A DNA stretch of 36,674 nt from Thiofaba sp049322715 (GCA_049322715.1 JBMOQP010000052.1:1-36674), one strand, 5' to 3'; shown: positions 16,918 to 24,008, counted from the first letter of the stretch. Translations and numbers: made by a program. The notes: generated by a model not told the origin, from the letters alone.

Positions 16918-17786
16918 GAGTGGCGGAAGGCCGGGCACGCCCGGCATGGATCGCCTCGCTGGCCATCCACGGGGTGCTGGTCGCCGCCGTCGCCTGGTGG
17001 CTGGCGGAGCGTTCCGGCCCTGCCTCCGTGCCGGCCACGCCGGTGCCGCTCCAGCTTGCGATGTTCCAGGCCCCCGCTCCGGTCGAGCTGCCGGCCCCGG
17101 CTGAACCGACACCCGTGCAGGAGGCATCCCCGCCGCAGGCGGTTCCCGAACCCGCGCCACCGGTTCGTCGGGAACGAATCGGGGGTCGCCTCGAAGAGGC
17201 GAGCCCGGAGGGTGACGACCATGGATGGTCGTCATCCGAACCGCCCCCCGTAGAACGTCCGGAGCCGAAGCCGATCCCGGTGAAGCCCAGAGCGGCCAAG
17301 GCCGCGCCCCCCAAGCCTGCCGCGCCAGCCGTCGAGCCAGCCGTCGAGCCAGCCGTCGAGCCAGCCGTCGAGCCAGCCGTCGAGCCAGCCGTCGAGCCAG
17401 CCGTCGAGCCAGCCCGGGCGCAGCCGGTCGAGTCCGCGCCCGCTGCCGAGGCTCCCGTCGCTGTTCAGTCACCGGCCCCCGCGCCCGATCCTGCGCTGGA
17501 GGACGGCTACCGCGTCCGCATTCGCCAGGCTGTCGACGAGCACAAGCACTATCCGCGCATGGCACGGCGCCTGGGGCTTGACGGGCGGGTGGTGGTGGCC
17601 TTCACTGTGGAGGCTGATGGCCGGCTGGCCGGGGTGCGGGTGGTGGAGAGTTCGGGTAGCGAGCTGCTCGACGAGGCGGCGCTTGAGGCCGTGCGCAAGG
17701 CGGCCCCGTTCCCGTCCTTCCCGGCCGGGATCGAGCGCCGGCGTTGGGACTTCACCCTGCCGTTGTCGTTTTCGCTCGATTCGTAG
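16914..17786 (+). CDS. tonB: Energy transducer TonB
   Basis: TonB spans the periplasm and passes ExbB/ExbD energy to outer-membrane receptors. The protein has 290 residues: an N-terminal membrane anchor (WIASLAIHGVLVAAVAWWLA), a long proline-rich linker and a C-terminal TonB domain (VRIRQAVDEHKHYPRMARRL, VVVAFTVEADGRLAGVRVVE, FPSFPAGI). GTG 16914 overlaps the exbD stop. The linker is unusual in two ways. Residues about 83-110 (RRERIGGRLEEASPEGDDHG and on) break the proline pattern and are encoded by consecutive DNA hairpins. They are followed by seven perfect copies of a 12-bp unit encoding Val-Glu-Pro-Ala. Both preserve the frame. Confidence 0.94.
   Translation: MRVAEGRARPAWIASLAIHGVLVAAVAWWLAERSGPASVPATPVPLQLAMFQAPAPVELPAPAEPTPVQEASPPQAVPEPAPPVRRERIGGRLEEASPEGDDHGWSSSEPPPVERPEPKPIPVKPRAAKAAPPKPAAPAVEPAVEPAVEPAVEPAVEPAVEPAVEPARAQPVESAPAAEAPVAVQSPAPAPDPALEDGYRVRIRQAVDEHKHYPRMARRLGLDGRVVVAFTVEADGRLAGVRVVESSGSELLDEAALEAVRKAAPFPSFPAGIERRRWDFTLPLSFSLDS
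17161..17243 (+). repeat. In-frame hairpin cassette within tonB
   Basis: The segment is bounded by inverted CGGTTCG (17161-17167) and CGAACCG (17237-17243). Inside are three hairpins: TTCGT-CGGGA-ACGAA, the seven-bp stem TCGCCTC-GAA-GAGGCGA, and the nine-bp stem TGACGACCA-TGGA-TGGTCGTCA (17213-17234). The last has the same TGGA loop and CCATGGATGG core as the end hairpins of the intergenic mosaic repeats. It encodes a non-proline stretch in the TonB linker. Confidence 0.7.
17331..17414 (+). repeat. Seven perfect 12-bp tandem repeats in tonB
   Basis: GTCGAGCCAGCC is repeated seven times without mismatch, starting at 17331, 17343, 17355, 17367, 17379, 17391 and 17403. It encodes (Val-Glu-Pro-Ala)7. 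The absence of drift suggests recent expansion by slippage. Copy-number change would lengthen or shorten the linker in four-residue steps without shifting the frame. Confidence 0.97.
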
Positions 17787-17813
17787 CCCGAGGGCGAGTT
17801 CCCCGGTTTCGGA

Positions 17814-18350
17814 TCACGGCCGTCGCAGCCAGCAGCGTGATCTTGCCCGCAGCGCGCCGACGATGTGCGCGGCCAGCATCAGCGGCAGGCCAAGCCCCGT
17901 TCCCAGGTGAATGATGAAGGCAATCCGTCCGAGGGTCTCGTCACCCGCGTAATACAGGGCCAGGCCGCTTGCCGCGAGCAGGCCGAAGGCGGCCAGCAGG
18001 GTGCCGCCGGACAGGACGTTCTCACGCCGCACCCAGCCGGCTCGCATGTGCACCGTCCACAGCGCGCCGAGCAGGAGCAGGGTCAGGAAGAAGCTGGTCG
18101 CGTGGCCGGCGGCCGCTGGCACCCGCTGGCTGCCGGCGAGCGACCAGGGTACCTCCCACTCGAGGCGCATCTCCAGCGCGCCCGGCACCAGGATCAGACC
18201 GGTGAGGAGCAGGGCGGCGAGGGTGGCGTGCAGAAGGCGGGTGAAGCCCGCGGGATAACCGTTCACGTGAATTTCCGGAGACTTGGAGCCATGCTCGGGC
18301 AGGGGGCGAGGCGCCCCTAGCGGGATTTTATCAGTGCTCTCCCCCGGCAT
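17814..18350 (-). CDS. Four-helix cytochrome-b-like membrane protein
   Basis: This 178-residue inner-membrane protein has four predicted helices after a soluble N-terminal stretch. Histidines occur at helix ends: LLHATLAALLLTGLIL, GHATSFFLTLLLLGALWTVH and HLGTGLGLPLMLAAH. The spacing within the second and fourth helices (about 13-15 residues) is compatible with b-type haem ligation, as in DUF4405 or cytochrome b561-like proteins. It is the last gene of the Fur-type operon after apbE, whose end it overlaps by 20 bases if ATG 18350 is used; GTG 18266 is an alternative start. I infer that it passes electrons from the membrane to the flavinylated periplasmic protein. Confidence 0.75.
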   Translation of the reverse strand: MPGESTDKIPLGAPRPLPEHGSKSPEIHVNGYPAGFTRLLHATLAALLLTGLILVPGALEMRLEWEVPWSLAGSQRVPAAAGHATSFFLTLLLLGALWTVHMRAGWVRRENVLSGGTLLAAFGLLAASGLALYYAGDETLGRIAFIIHLGTGLGLPLMLAAHIVGALRARSRCWLRRP

Positions 18351-19194
18351 GCTTTGGCACGATCAGCCGTCCACCCAGTTTCGCGATGCGCGCGCCCCGC
18401 TCATTGTCCGGCGCCAGCGCCGCGACCTTGGTCAGCGCGTCCGCCCGCCAGGCCTCGCCAGCCATGACCGTCCACGCCCTCGGGCAGGCGTTGAAATGCG
18501 GGCAAGCCGCGCCGTCGCAGCCAGCGGGCGTGACGATGCAGGACGGGAACCGCGCTTGGTCCTCGAGCGACAGGCCGACCGCGGAGGTCGCCATCGCCGT
18601 GTTGCGGAATGAACCGAGGGCGCTGATCGCGCCACTCGCCTCGCGTACCGCGATCGGCACGGGATCGGGGCCGAACAGGCGCAGGTCGCCGCCCGCGTTG
18701 ACCACGCCGCGGGTCACGCCGTGGGCCAGCAGGGCGTGCACGGCGGCATCCACCGCGTAGCCCTTGGCGATACCGTCGAGGGTCAGGATGACCGGGCGCT
18801 TGAGCCGCACGCGCAGGCGCGGCAACAACTCGAGGGCATCCCAGCCCTCGCCGTCCAGTTCGTGGAAGCCGTGATCCGGCAGGCGTCCGTCGCGCACCAG
18901 CCGCCCTCCGACGGTGAAGTCGAACAGCCCCTTGCTGTCGCGCGCAACGTGGCGCGCGAGCAGGAGCACGCGGAAGGTGGAGGGATTGACCGCGACCGGT
19001 TTGCGCCAGGCGTGCAGGTTGATCCGGGAGAGGTCGCTGTCCGGGTCGAAGAAGCTCATCTGCCGCTGCACCTCGTCGATGGCCGAAAAGGCCGCCTCGA
19101 TCCCGGTTTCGGCCAGCACGGCGGGGGCGCTGGCATGGATCTCGACGAAGGTGCCGAGCAGCGGCCGCATCCGGCGGATGGCTGGGGTGGGCAT
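18331..19194 (-). CDS. apbE: FAD:protein FMN transferase (ApbE family)
   Basis: ApbE attaches FMN covalently to a threonine of target proteins, using FAD as donor, on the outer face of the membrane. The 287 residues show RRMRPLLGTFVEI at the start, the core LTLDGIAKGYAVDA (138-150), VNAGGDLRLFG (165-174), and WRADALTKVAAL (249-260). The usual HIIDPxTG segment is not seen; in its place is a cysteine-rich loop with Cys219, Cys226, Cys231 and Cys237, which could bind metal or form disulfides. No clear signal peptide is present, so export is uncertain. It lies eight bases after the FMN-binding gene, its obvious substrate. Confidence 0.88.
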   Translation of the reverse strand: MPTPAIRRMRPLLGTFVEIHASAPAVLAETGIEAAFSAIDEVQRQMSFFDPDSDLSRINLHAWRKPVAVNPSTFRVLLLARHVARDSKGLFDFTVGGRLVRDGRLPDHGFHELDGEGWDALELLPRLRVRLKRPVILTLDGIAKGYAVDAAVHALLAHGVTRGVVNAGGDLRLFGPDPVPIAVREASGAISALGSFRNTAMATSAVGLSLEDQARFPSCIVTPAGCDGAACPHFNACPRAWTVMAGEAWRADALTKVAALAPDNERGARIAKLGGRLIVPKHAGGEH

Positions 19195-19202
19195 GGCCGG
19201 GC

Positions 19203-19757
19203 TCAGCGTGCGGGCAGGGCGACTTGCTGCAGGACGAGCAGGCGCTTGACCCCGTTCATCACGTTGCGGCAGGAGAGAGTGGCGCCGCTGATGTTCGGCA
19301 CGTCCTTGTCCAGCTTGAACGGGTCGGCCAGGGTCTTGCCTTCCAGCGTCTTGCGCCAGCTGGCCTCGCGGATCTCATCGCCGTGGGTTTCCTTGAAAAC
19401 CATCACTTCCACGCCCTTCACCTTGCCCTCCGGCAGCAGTCCCGCGGCATAGGTGATGAACTCGTGCTTGCCGACCACGTTGTCGACGATGAACCAGCCG
19501 ATCAGCCGGCCGTTTTTCTCCGCGCGCCAGACGTCCTGCTTTTCCCAGCGCTGCTTGACGCCGGCCCTGTCCTCGATCGCCTCGCGCTGCTCCTCGGAAA
19601 GCAGCACCGGCGCGGCGACGAAGCGGTCGGCCTCGGGGAAGATCGCCTTCTGCGCCTGCTCGACGCTCAGGTATTCGGTGGCATGGGCGGGGGCGACCAC
19701 GAAGGCCGCCGCAGGAATCAGGATAAGGGGGGGCAGGCCCCCCAGCTCGTTCTTCAT
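19203..19757 (-). CDS. Exported FMN-binding domain protein
   Basis: This 184-residue protein carries a signal peptide (about 1-26, ending APAHA) and an FMN-binding domain like those of NqrC and RnfG. The flavinylation motif SGAT lies at 157-160 in VPNISGATLSC, so Thr160 should carry FMN through a phosphoester bond made by the adjacent ApbE. ATG 19757 is chosen because GAGGA lies seven bases upstream; GTG 19760 is too close to that site. It follows the outer-membrane gene by ten bases. I infer a periplasmic one- or two-electron carrier or reductase subunit. The Fur-type promoter suggests a role in iron metabolism, for example ferric reduction. Confidence 0.88.
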   Translation of the reverse strand: MKNELGGLPPLILIPAAAFVVAPAHATEYLSVEQAQKAIFPEADRFVAAPVLLSEEQREAIEDRAGVKQRWEKQDVWRAEKNGRLIGWFIVDNVVGKHEFITYAAGLLPEGKVKGVEVMVFKETHGDEIREASWRKTLEGKTLADPFKLDKDVPNISGATLSCRNVMNGVKRLLVLQQVALPAR

Positions 19758-19767
19758 CACGTCATCC

Positions 19768-20664
19768 TCAGAAGTTGAAGCCGACCTTGAGGCGGACTTC
19801 CTGCTTGGTCTTCTCGATCAGGTGCAGGTCCTTGTCGTCCTGCGCGTCGAACTTCTCGCCGCCGCCGCGCAGCTGGGGCAGCCAGGTGAGGGTGGCCCAC
19901 CAGTCGCGCGCGCCGTAATGCAGGCTGGGGCCGCCGTGCACGGACCAGCGCTCGGTGCCGACCTCGGTCTCGAACTCGGTCTCGTAGAAGACTTCCGCGC
20001 CGATGGACCAGTTGGGGGCGAAACGGTAGGAGAGGCCGGTGCCGGCCATGAACTCGATCTCCATCTCGGGGTCGGTCGGCCAGTCGAAGTCCGCCGGCAG
20101 GCCCTCGAGCGCGGCGCGCTTGGCGTAGGTGGTCTCGAGCCCGACGTTGCTGGCCCAGACCATCTGCCCGTCCATGAAGTACTTCTGCGTCAGCAGCTTG
20201 GCCTCCATGGAGTATTTGTCCTTGTCCTGGCCGGAATGGCTGTCGATCCAGTCGTAGTTGAAGGAGAAGTAGGTCGCAAGGCCGATGTCGTCCCTGGCGG
20301 GGGTCAGGAAGCTGTATTTCAGTGCCGCCTCGACGCCGGAGGGCTTGAAGCCGAATGCCTCGTCCTTCGGCATGTAGCCGTCGATGAGCAGGCCTTCGGT
20401 GTCGAGGCTCATCGCCTTGAGCGCCACGACGCCTGCCAGGCGATGGGTCAGGCCGCGCTCCAGCTCGAGGGTGTAGTCCGTGGCGCTGTAGCTTCCAGCC
20501 CCCTTGTTCCAGCGATGGGTGGCGATGGCATACAGTTCCGTGGCCCCCTCGGGCAGCGGTTCGGCGCCCTTGATGTAGCCCAGCAGGTTTTCGTCGGCCA
20601 GCACCGGGGTGGCTAGCATGAGGGAGGCGAAGATCGCGGTGGCGAGTTTGGAGCGGGAGTTCAT
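19768..20664 (-). CDS. Outer-membrane beta-barrel protein, DUF6662-like
   Basis: This 298-residue protein has a signal peptide (MNSRSKLATAIFASLMLATP, cleaved after VLA), alternating amphipathic strands and a terminal phenylalanine (KVGFNF), the usual sorting signal for outer-membrane barrels. The mature start ENLLGYIKGAEPLPEGATEL resembles DUF6662 proteins; that assignment is from memory. ATG 20664 is chosen because it begins the signal peptide, although no strong ribosome-binding site precedes it. It is the first gene of the leftward operon and has a -35/-10 promoter and a Fur-like box directly upstream. A role in iron or metal passage is inferred from that context only. Confidence 0.8.
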   Translation of the reverse strand: MNSRSKLATAIFASLMLATPVLADENLLGYIKGAEPLPEGATELYAIATHRWNKGAGSYSATDYTLELERGLTHRLAGVVALKAMSLDTEGLLIDGYMPKDEAFGFKPSGVEAALKYSFLTPARDDIGLATYFSFNYDWIDSHSGQDKDKYSMEAKLLTQKYFMDGQMVWASNVGLETTYAKRAALEGLPADFDWPTDPEMEIEFMAGTGLSYRFAPNWSIGAEVFYETEFETEVGTERWSVHGGPSLHYGARDWWATLTWLPQLRGGGEKFDAQDDKDLHLIEKTKQEVRLKVGFNF

Positions 20665-20684
20665 GTGGTTCAATCCGTTTCTGT

Positions 20685-20730
20685 CAATGAGAACGATTCG
20701 CAATACTAATCATGTTATTGGTTGAGTCAA
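20685..20730 (-). promoter_or_regulatory. Sigma-70 promoter with Fur-like box for the flavinylation operon
   Basis: On the minus strand TTGACT (20725-20730) and TAGTAT (20703-20708) are separated by 16 bases. Immediately downstream, ATTGCGAATCGTTCTCATT (20686-20704) closely resembles proteobacterial Fur boxes of the type GCGAATCGTTCTCATT. A repressor bound there would block transcription start. Iron-responsive control is an inference from this match. Confidence 0.75.
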
Positions 20731-20751
20731 GCCCTCTCGCGCATCTCGGGC

Positions 20752-20757
20752 TAGAAT
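20752..20757 (+). promoter_or_regulatory. Possible -10 box for ribE
   Basis: TAGAAT lies 30 bases before the ribE start, a suitable -10 position, but no good -35 was found at the expected spacing. The leader would be too short for an FMN riboswitch, and none was recognised. Confidence 0.35.
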
Positions 20758-20786
20758 GGCGTCTCATTCTCGAACGGAGGGGAGTC

Positions 20787-21673
20787 ATGTTCACGGGCAT
20801 CATCCAGACGGTCGGCAGGGTGCGGTCCATGCGCGATGCGGGCGGCGACCGCCGCCTGGTCATCACGGCGGACGCGGGTTTCCTTCATGGCGTGCAGCTT
20901 GGCGACAGCATCGCCAGTCAGGGCGTGTGCCTGACGGCGGTCGAGCTCACCGCCACCAGCTTCACCGCTGACGTGTCGGGAGAAACCTTGGCCCACAGCA
21001 CCCTTGGCAGCTTGCGCAGTGGATCGGAGGTCAATCTTGAAAAGGCCCTGACCCTTTCCACCCCGCTCGGCGGCCACCTGGTCAGCGGTCATGTCGATGG
21101 AGTGGGGGAGGTCGAGGCGCGCTGGGATGATGCCCGCTCGATCCGCTTCCGCCTGCGGGCGCCGGACGAACTCGCGCGCTACATCGCGGCCAAGGGTTCC
21201 ATCACCGTGGACGGCATCAGCCTGACCGTGAACGCCATCGACGGCGNNNNNNNNNNNNNNNNNNNNNNNNNNNNNNNNNNNNNNNNNNNNNNNNNNNNNN
21301 NNNNNNNNNNNNNNNNNNNNNNNNNNNNNNNNNNNNNNNNNNNNNNCGCTGGGATGATGCCCGCTCGATCCGCTTCCGCCTGCGGGCGCCGGACGAACTC
21401 GCGCGCTACATCGCGGCCAAGGGTTCCATCACCGTGGACGGCATCAGCCTGACCGTGAACGCCATCGACGGCGCGCGCTTCGAGCTGAACCTGGTGCCGC
21501 ATACCGTGGCCGTGACGACCGCCAAGGGCTGGCAAGCGGGGGTGAAGGTGAACCTTGAGGTGGATGTCATTGCCCGCTACCTCGAACGGCTGATGCAGGG
21601 CGAGAGGGCAAGCAAGGGCGGCGGCGGGGTGAGTGAGGAACTCTTGCTGCGCTGCGGTTTTGGGCAGCGTTAA
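20787..21673 (+). CDS. ribE: Riboflavin synthase alpha chain (interrupted by an assembly gap)
   Basis: RibE joins two molecules of dimethyl-ribityllumazine to give riboflavin. It starts MFTGIIQTVGRVRSM, the family hallmark MFTGI, with GGAGGGGAGTC just upstream. The N-terminal lumazine-binding barrel includes GDSIASQGVCLTAVE and GGHLVSGHVDGVG; the second barrel includes GSITVDGISLTVN and FELNLVPHT. A run of 100 N (21247-21346) interrupts it. The 127 bases before the gap (21120-21246) recur exactly after it (21347-21473). Removing the gap and one copy gives 660 bases, one uninterrupted frame of 219 residues, the normal family length. The gene is therefore probably intact and the gap an artefact. 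It starts the ribE-ribBA-ribH block. Confidence 0.93.
21120..21473. other. Scaffold gap with identical 127-bp flanks
   Basis: Exactly 100 N (21247-21346) are flanked by two identical 127-bp sequences (21120-21246 and 21347-21473). A 100-N run is the usual placeholder for a gap of unknown size, and 127 is a common assembler k-mer length, so the flanks look like overlapping contig ends that were not merged. Confidence 0.95.
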
Positions 21674-21748
21674 TACCGCCATCAATGATGGGTGACGGCA
21701 TGCCCGGCTGTGATAAAGTTGCCCATCCCTTTCTTTGTCAGCGCATCC

Positions 21749-22855
21749 ATGAACCTCAACAGCACCGAGGAAATTCTTGACGACCTCCGCGCCGGGCGCA
21801 TGGTCATCATCATGGATGACGAAAACCGCGAGAACGAAGGCGATCTTTTAATGATCGCCGAGAAAGTGCGCCCCGAGGACATCAACTTCATGGCGCGCTA
21901 CGGCCGCGGGCTGATCTGCCTGACCCTGTCCCAGGAACGCTGCGAGCGCCTGCGTCTGCCGCTCATGGTGAGCCGGGCCAACGAGTCGTTCGGCACCAAC
22001 TTCACCGTCTCCATCGAGGCCGCGGAGGGCGTGACCACCGGCATCTCCGCCGCCGATCGCGCGCGCACCGTGCAGGCCGCCGTGGCGAAGGACGCGAAGC
22101 CGGAGGACCTGGTCCAGCCCGGCCACATCTTCCCGCTCATGGCCCGCCCGGGCGGCGTGCTGACCCGCGCCGGCCACACCGAGGCGGGCTGCGACCTCGC
22201 CCGCCTGGCGGGCTTCGAGCCTGCGGCGGTGATCGTCGAGATCCTCAACGAGGACGGCACCATGGCGCGCCGCCCGGACCTCGAGCGGTTCGCCGCCGAG
22301 CACGGCCTCAAGATCGGCACCATCGAGGACCTGATCCGCTATCGTCTCAAGCATGAGCACAGCGTCGAGCGGGTGGCCGAGGCGCCGTTCCCCACCCGTT
22401 TCGGCGAGTTCCGCCTGTTCGCCTACCAGGACCGGGTCGACGGCCTCGTCCATCTTGCGCTGGTGAAAGGTCAGCCCAGGGCCGACGAGCCAGTCATGGT
22501 GCGGGTGCAGGTGCAGAACACCCTGTGCGACGTGCTGCACGGCGAGACCGGCTGCGGCTGGCCGCTGGACGACGCCCTGCGGCGCATCGCCGGGGCCGAG
22601 ACCGGCGTGCTGGTGCTGCTGCGCCCGACCGAGGAGCCGCGCGAACTGGTGCGTCGCATCCGCATGCTGGGCCTGGGTGGCCGGGCCGAGGACCGCGTGG
22701 GTGACGGCGCTTCGGCCGAGCAGCGCACCTACGGCATCGGCGCTCAGATCCTGCTCGACCTCGGCGTGCGCAAGATGCGCGTCTTGTCGGCGCCCAAGCG
22801 TTTCCACGCCCTTGCAGGCTTCGGCCTGGAAGCGGTCGACTATGTTTCCGAGTAA
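21749..22855 (+). CDS. ribBA: 3,4-dihydroxy-2-butanone-4-phosphate synthase with degenerate GTP cyclohydrolase II domain
   Basis: The N-terminal half is RibB, which converts ribulose 5-phosphate to the four-carbon riboflavin precursor. Signatures are VIIMDDENRENEGDLLMIAE near the start, TNFTVSIEA, and RAGHTEAGCDLARLAG. The C-terminal half, from about residue 200, resembles RibA but lacks its catalytic features. The zinc triad of RibA (a CLTGDVFGSLRCDC-type segment) is replaced by TLCDVLHGETGCGW, and the QEGRGIGL motif is replaced by RPTEEPRELVRR. It thus resembles RibBX-type proteins, and a separate active RibA is expected elsewhere. The total is 368 residues. ATG 21749 (MNLNSTEEILDDLRAG) fits the family; the frame is open upstream without homology. 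ribH follows 12 bases later. Confidence 0.93.
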   Translation: MNLNSTEEILDDLRAGRMVIIMDDENRENEGDLLMIAEKVRPEDINFMARYGRGLICLTLSQERCERLRLPLMVSRANESFGTNFTVSIEAAEGVTTGISAADRARTVQAAVAKDAKPEDLVQPGHIFPLMARPGGVLTRAGHTEAGCDLARLAGFEPAAVIVEILNEDGTMARRPDLERFAAEHGLKIGTIEDLIRYRLKHEHSVERVAEAPFPTRFGEFRLFAYQDRVDGLVHLALVKGQPRADEPVMVRVQVQNTLCDVLHGETGCGWPLDDALRRIAGAETGVLVLLRPTEEPRELVRRIRMLGLGGRAEDRVGDGASAEQRTYGIGAQILLDLGVRKMRVLSAPKRFHALAGFGLEAVDYVSE

Positions 22856-22867
22856 GGAAGAATAACG

Positions 22868-23344
22868 ATGAGCACCATTCGCACCATCGAGGGCGGCCTG
22901 AACATCGACGGCGGCCGCTTCGCCATCCTCGTCACCCGCTTCAATGCCTTCATCACCGAGTCCCTGCTGCAGGGGGCGCTGGACGGCCTCAAGCGCCATG
23001 GGGTGAAGGAGGAGGAGATCCACATCGTGCGCGTGCCGGGTGCCTACGAGCTGCCGCTGGTGGCCCAGAAGCTGGCTGCCGCCGAGCGCTATGACGCCAT
23101 CATTGCCCTCGGCGCGGTGATCCGCGGCTCAACCGCCCACTTCGACTACGTGGCGGGCGAGGCGGCCAAGGGCCTGGCCAGCGTCGGCCTGGACTTTGGC
23201 CTGCCGGTCATCTTCGGTGTGCTGACCACCGATACCATTGAGCAGGCGATCGAACGCGCCGGCACCAAGGCCGGCAACAAGGGCTTCGAAGCCGCTATGA
23301 CGGCGATCGAGATGGTGAACCTGCTCGACCAGATCGAGGCCTGA
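22868..23344 (+). CDS. ribH: 6,7-dimethyl-8-ribityllumazine synthase
   Basis: RibH condenses the RibB product with the pyrimidine from RibD to make lumazine, the substrate of RibE, and usually assembles into a 60-subunit shell. The 158-residue length is normal. Visible motifs are FAILVTRFNAFITESLLQGA near the start, VRVPGAYELPLVAQKLA, ALGAVIRGSTAHFDYVAGEA with the catalytic-site histidine, and PVIFGVLTTDTIEQAIERAG. The ATG lies 12 bases after the ribBA stop. Confidence 0.97.
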   Translation: MSTIRTIEGGLNIDGGRFAILVTRFNAFITESLLQGALDGLKRHGVKEEEIHIVRVPGAYELPLVAQKLAAAERYDAIIALGAVIRGSTAHFDYVAGEAAKGLASVGLDFGLPVIFGVLTTDTIEQAIERAGTKAGNKGFEAAMTAIEMVNLLDQIEA

Positions 23345-23366
23345 GACGCGCCCCGGGGCACATCTT

Positions 23367-23422
23367 CGTCATTGCGGGCTTGCGCCAGCTTAACGCGCAG
23401 CTGGCGCAAGCCCGCAATGACG
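23367..23422. repeat. Perfect 24-bp-arm palindrome between ribH and nusB
   Basis: A 24-base arm (23367-23390) starting CGTCATTGCGGGCTTGCG pairs without mismatch with 23399-23422 around an eight-base loop, TAACGCGC. It would form a very stable hairpin in the ribH-nusB transcript. Loop plus second arm (TAACGCGCAGCTGGCGCAAG) recurs as a half-module in mosaic repeat copy L (near 228-251 and 275-298, with small changes) and in copy R on the opposite strand. Confidence 0.9.
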
Positions 23423-23525
23423 TTGGTTCATTCCGTACGATCTGATCGACGGCGCTTCCAAACCCCAATCATCCTGGCGCAGGGATCTTTTCCAAAGGCG
23501 CGTCCGTTCTTTGCAAGGTTTTATC

Positions 23526-24008
23526 GTGACTGACCAATCCACCTCTTCCCGTCCCCGCGTCCGTCCGGCCCCCCCGGGCATGGCCGCGCGCCGTCGTGCG
23601 CGGCGCAAGGCCGTGCAGGCGCTCTACCAGGCTCAGATCAACCCGACCACTGCCCTCGAGCTCGAGGCGCAGTTCATGGAGGAGCCGGACATCCTCAAGG
23701 CCGATCTGGAGCACTTCCGCCGCCTGCTGCAGGGGATTCTTGCGGCTCGGGCGGAACTGGACGCCCTGATCGCACCGCTGGTCAGCCGCCCGCTGGCGGA
23801 GGTCGACCCGATCGAACATGCCATCCTCTGGATCGGGGCCTTCGAGCTGCGCGACTGCCTCGACCTGCCCTACCGGGTGGTGATCAACGAGGCCATCGAG
23901 CTGGCCAAGATGTTCGGCGCCGAAGGGAGCCACGGCTTCGTCAACGGCGTGCTGGACAAGCTGGTGATGCAACTGCGTGCGGCCGATTTCGCGGCTGCCA
24001 AGTCCTGA
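23526..24008 (+). CDS. nusB: Transcription antitermination protein NusB
   Basis: NusB binds boxA RNA with NusE to promote antitermination, mainly on rRNA operons. The 160 residues show the typical all-helical pattern: RRRARRKAVQALYQAQI near residue 21, LIAPLVSRPLAEVDPIEHAI, and LPYRVVINEAIELAKMFGAE followed by HGFVNGVLDKL. GTG 23526 is chosen because AAGG lies seven bases upstream; TTG 23511 is in frame but less likely. The conserved ribH-nusB-thiL order is kept, except that an opposing gene lies between nusB and thiL. Its stop directly touches that of the convergent gene. Confidence 0.95.
   Translation: MTDQSTSSRPRVRPAPPGMAARRRARRKAVQALYQAQINPTTALELEAQFMEEPDILKADLEHFRRLLQGILAARAELDALIAPLVSRPLAEVDPIEHAILWIGAFELRDCLDLPYRVVINEAIELAKMFGAEGSHGFVNGVLDKLVMQLRAADFAAAKS

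Noticed and set aside
17331..17414. Possible CRISPR-like repeat array
   Set aside because: The 12-bp units are directly adjacent without spacers and encode a regular Val-Glu-Pro-Ala linker, so this is a coding tandem repeat.
20731..20786. FMN riboswitch before ribE
   Set aside because: The leader after the likely -10 box is about 30 bases, far too short, and no RFN-element consensus is visible here or before ribBA.
21434..21673. A separate 79-residue gene after the N gap
   Set aside because: It is the C-terminal part of riboflavin synthase, separated only by the false gap.
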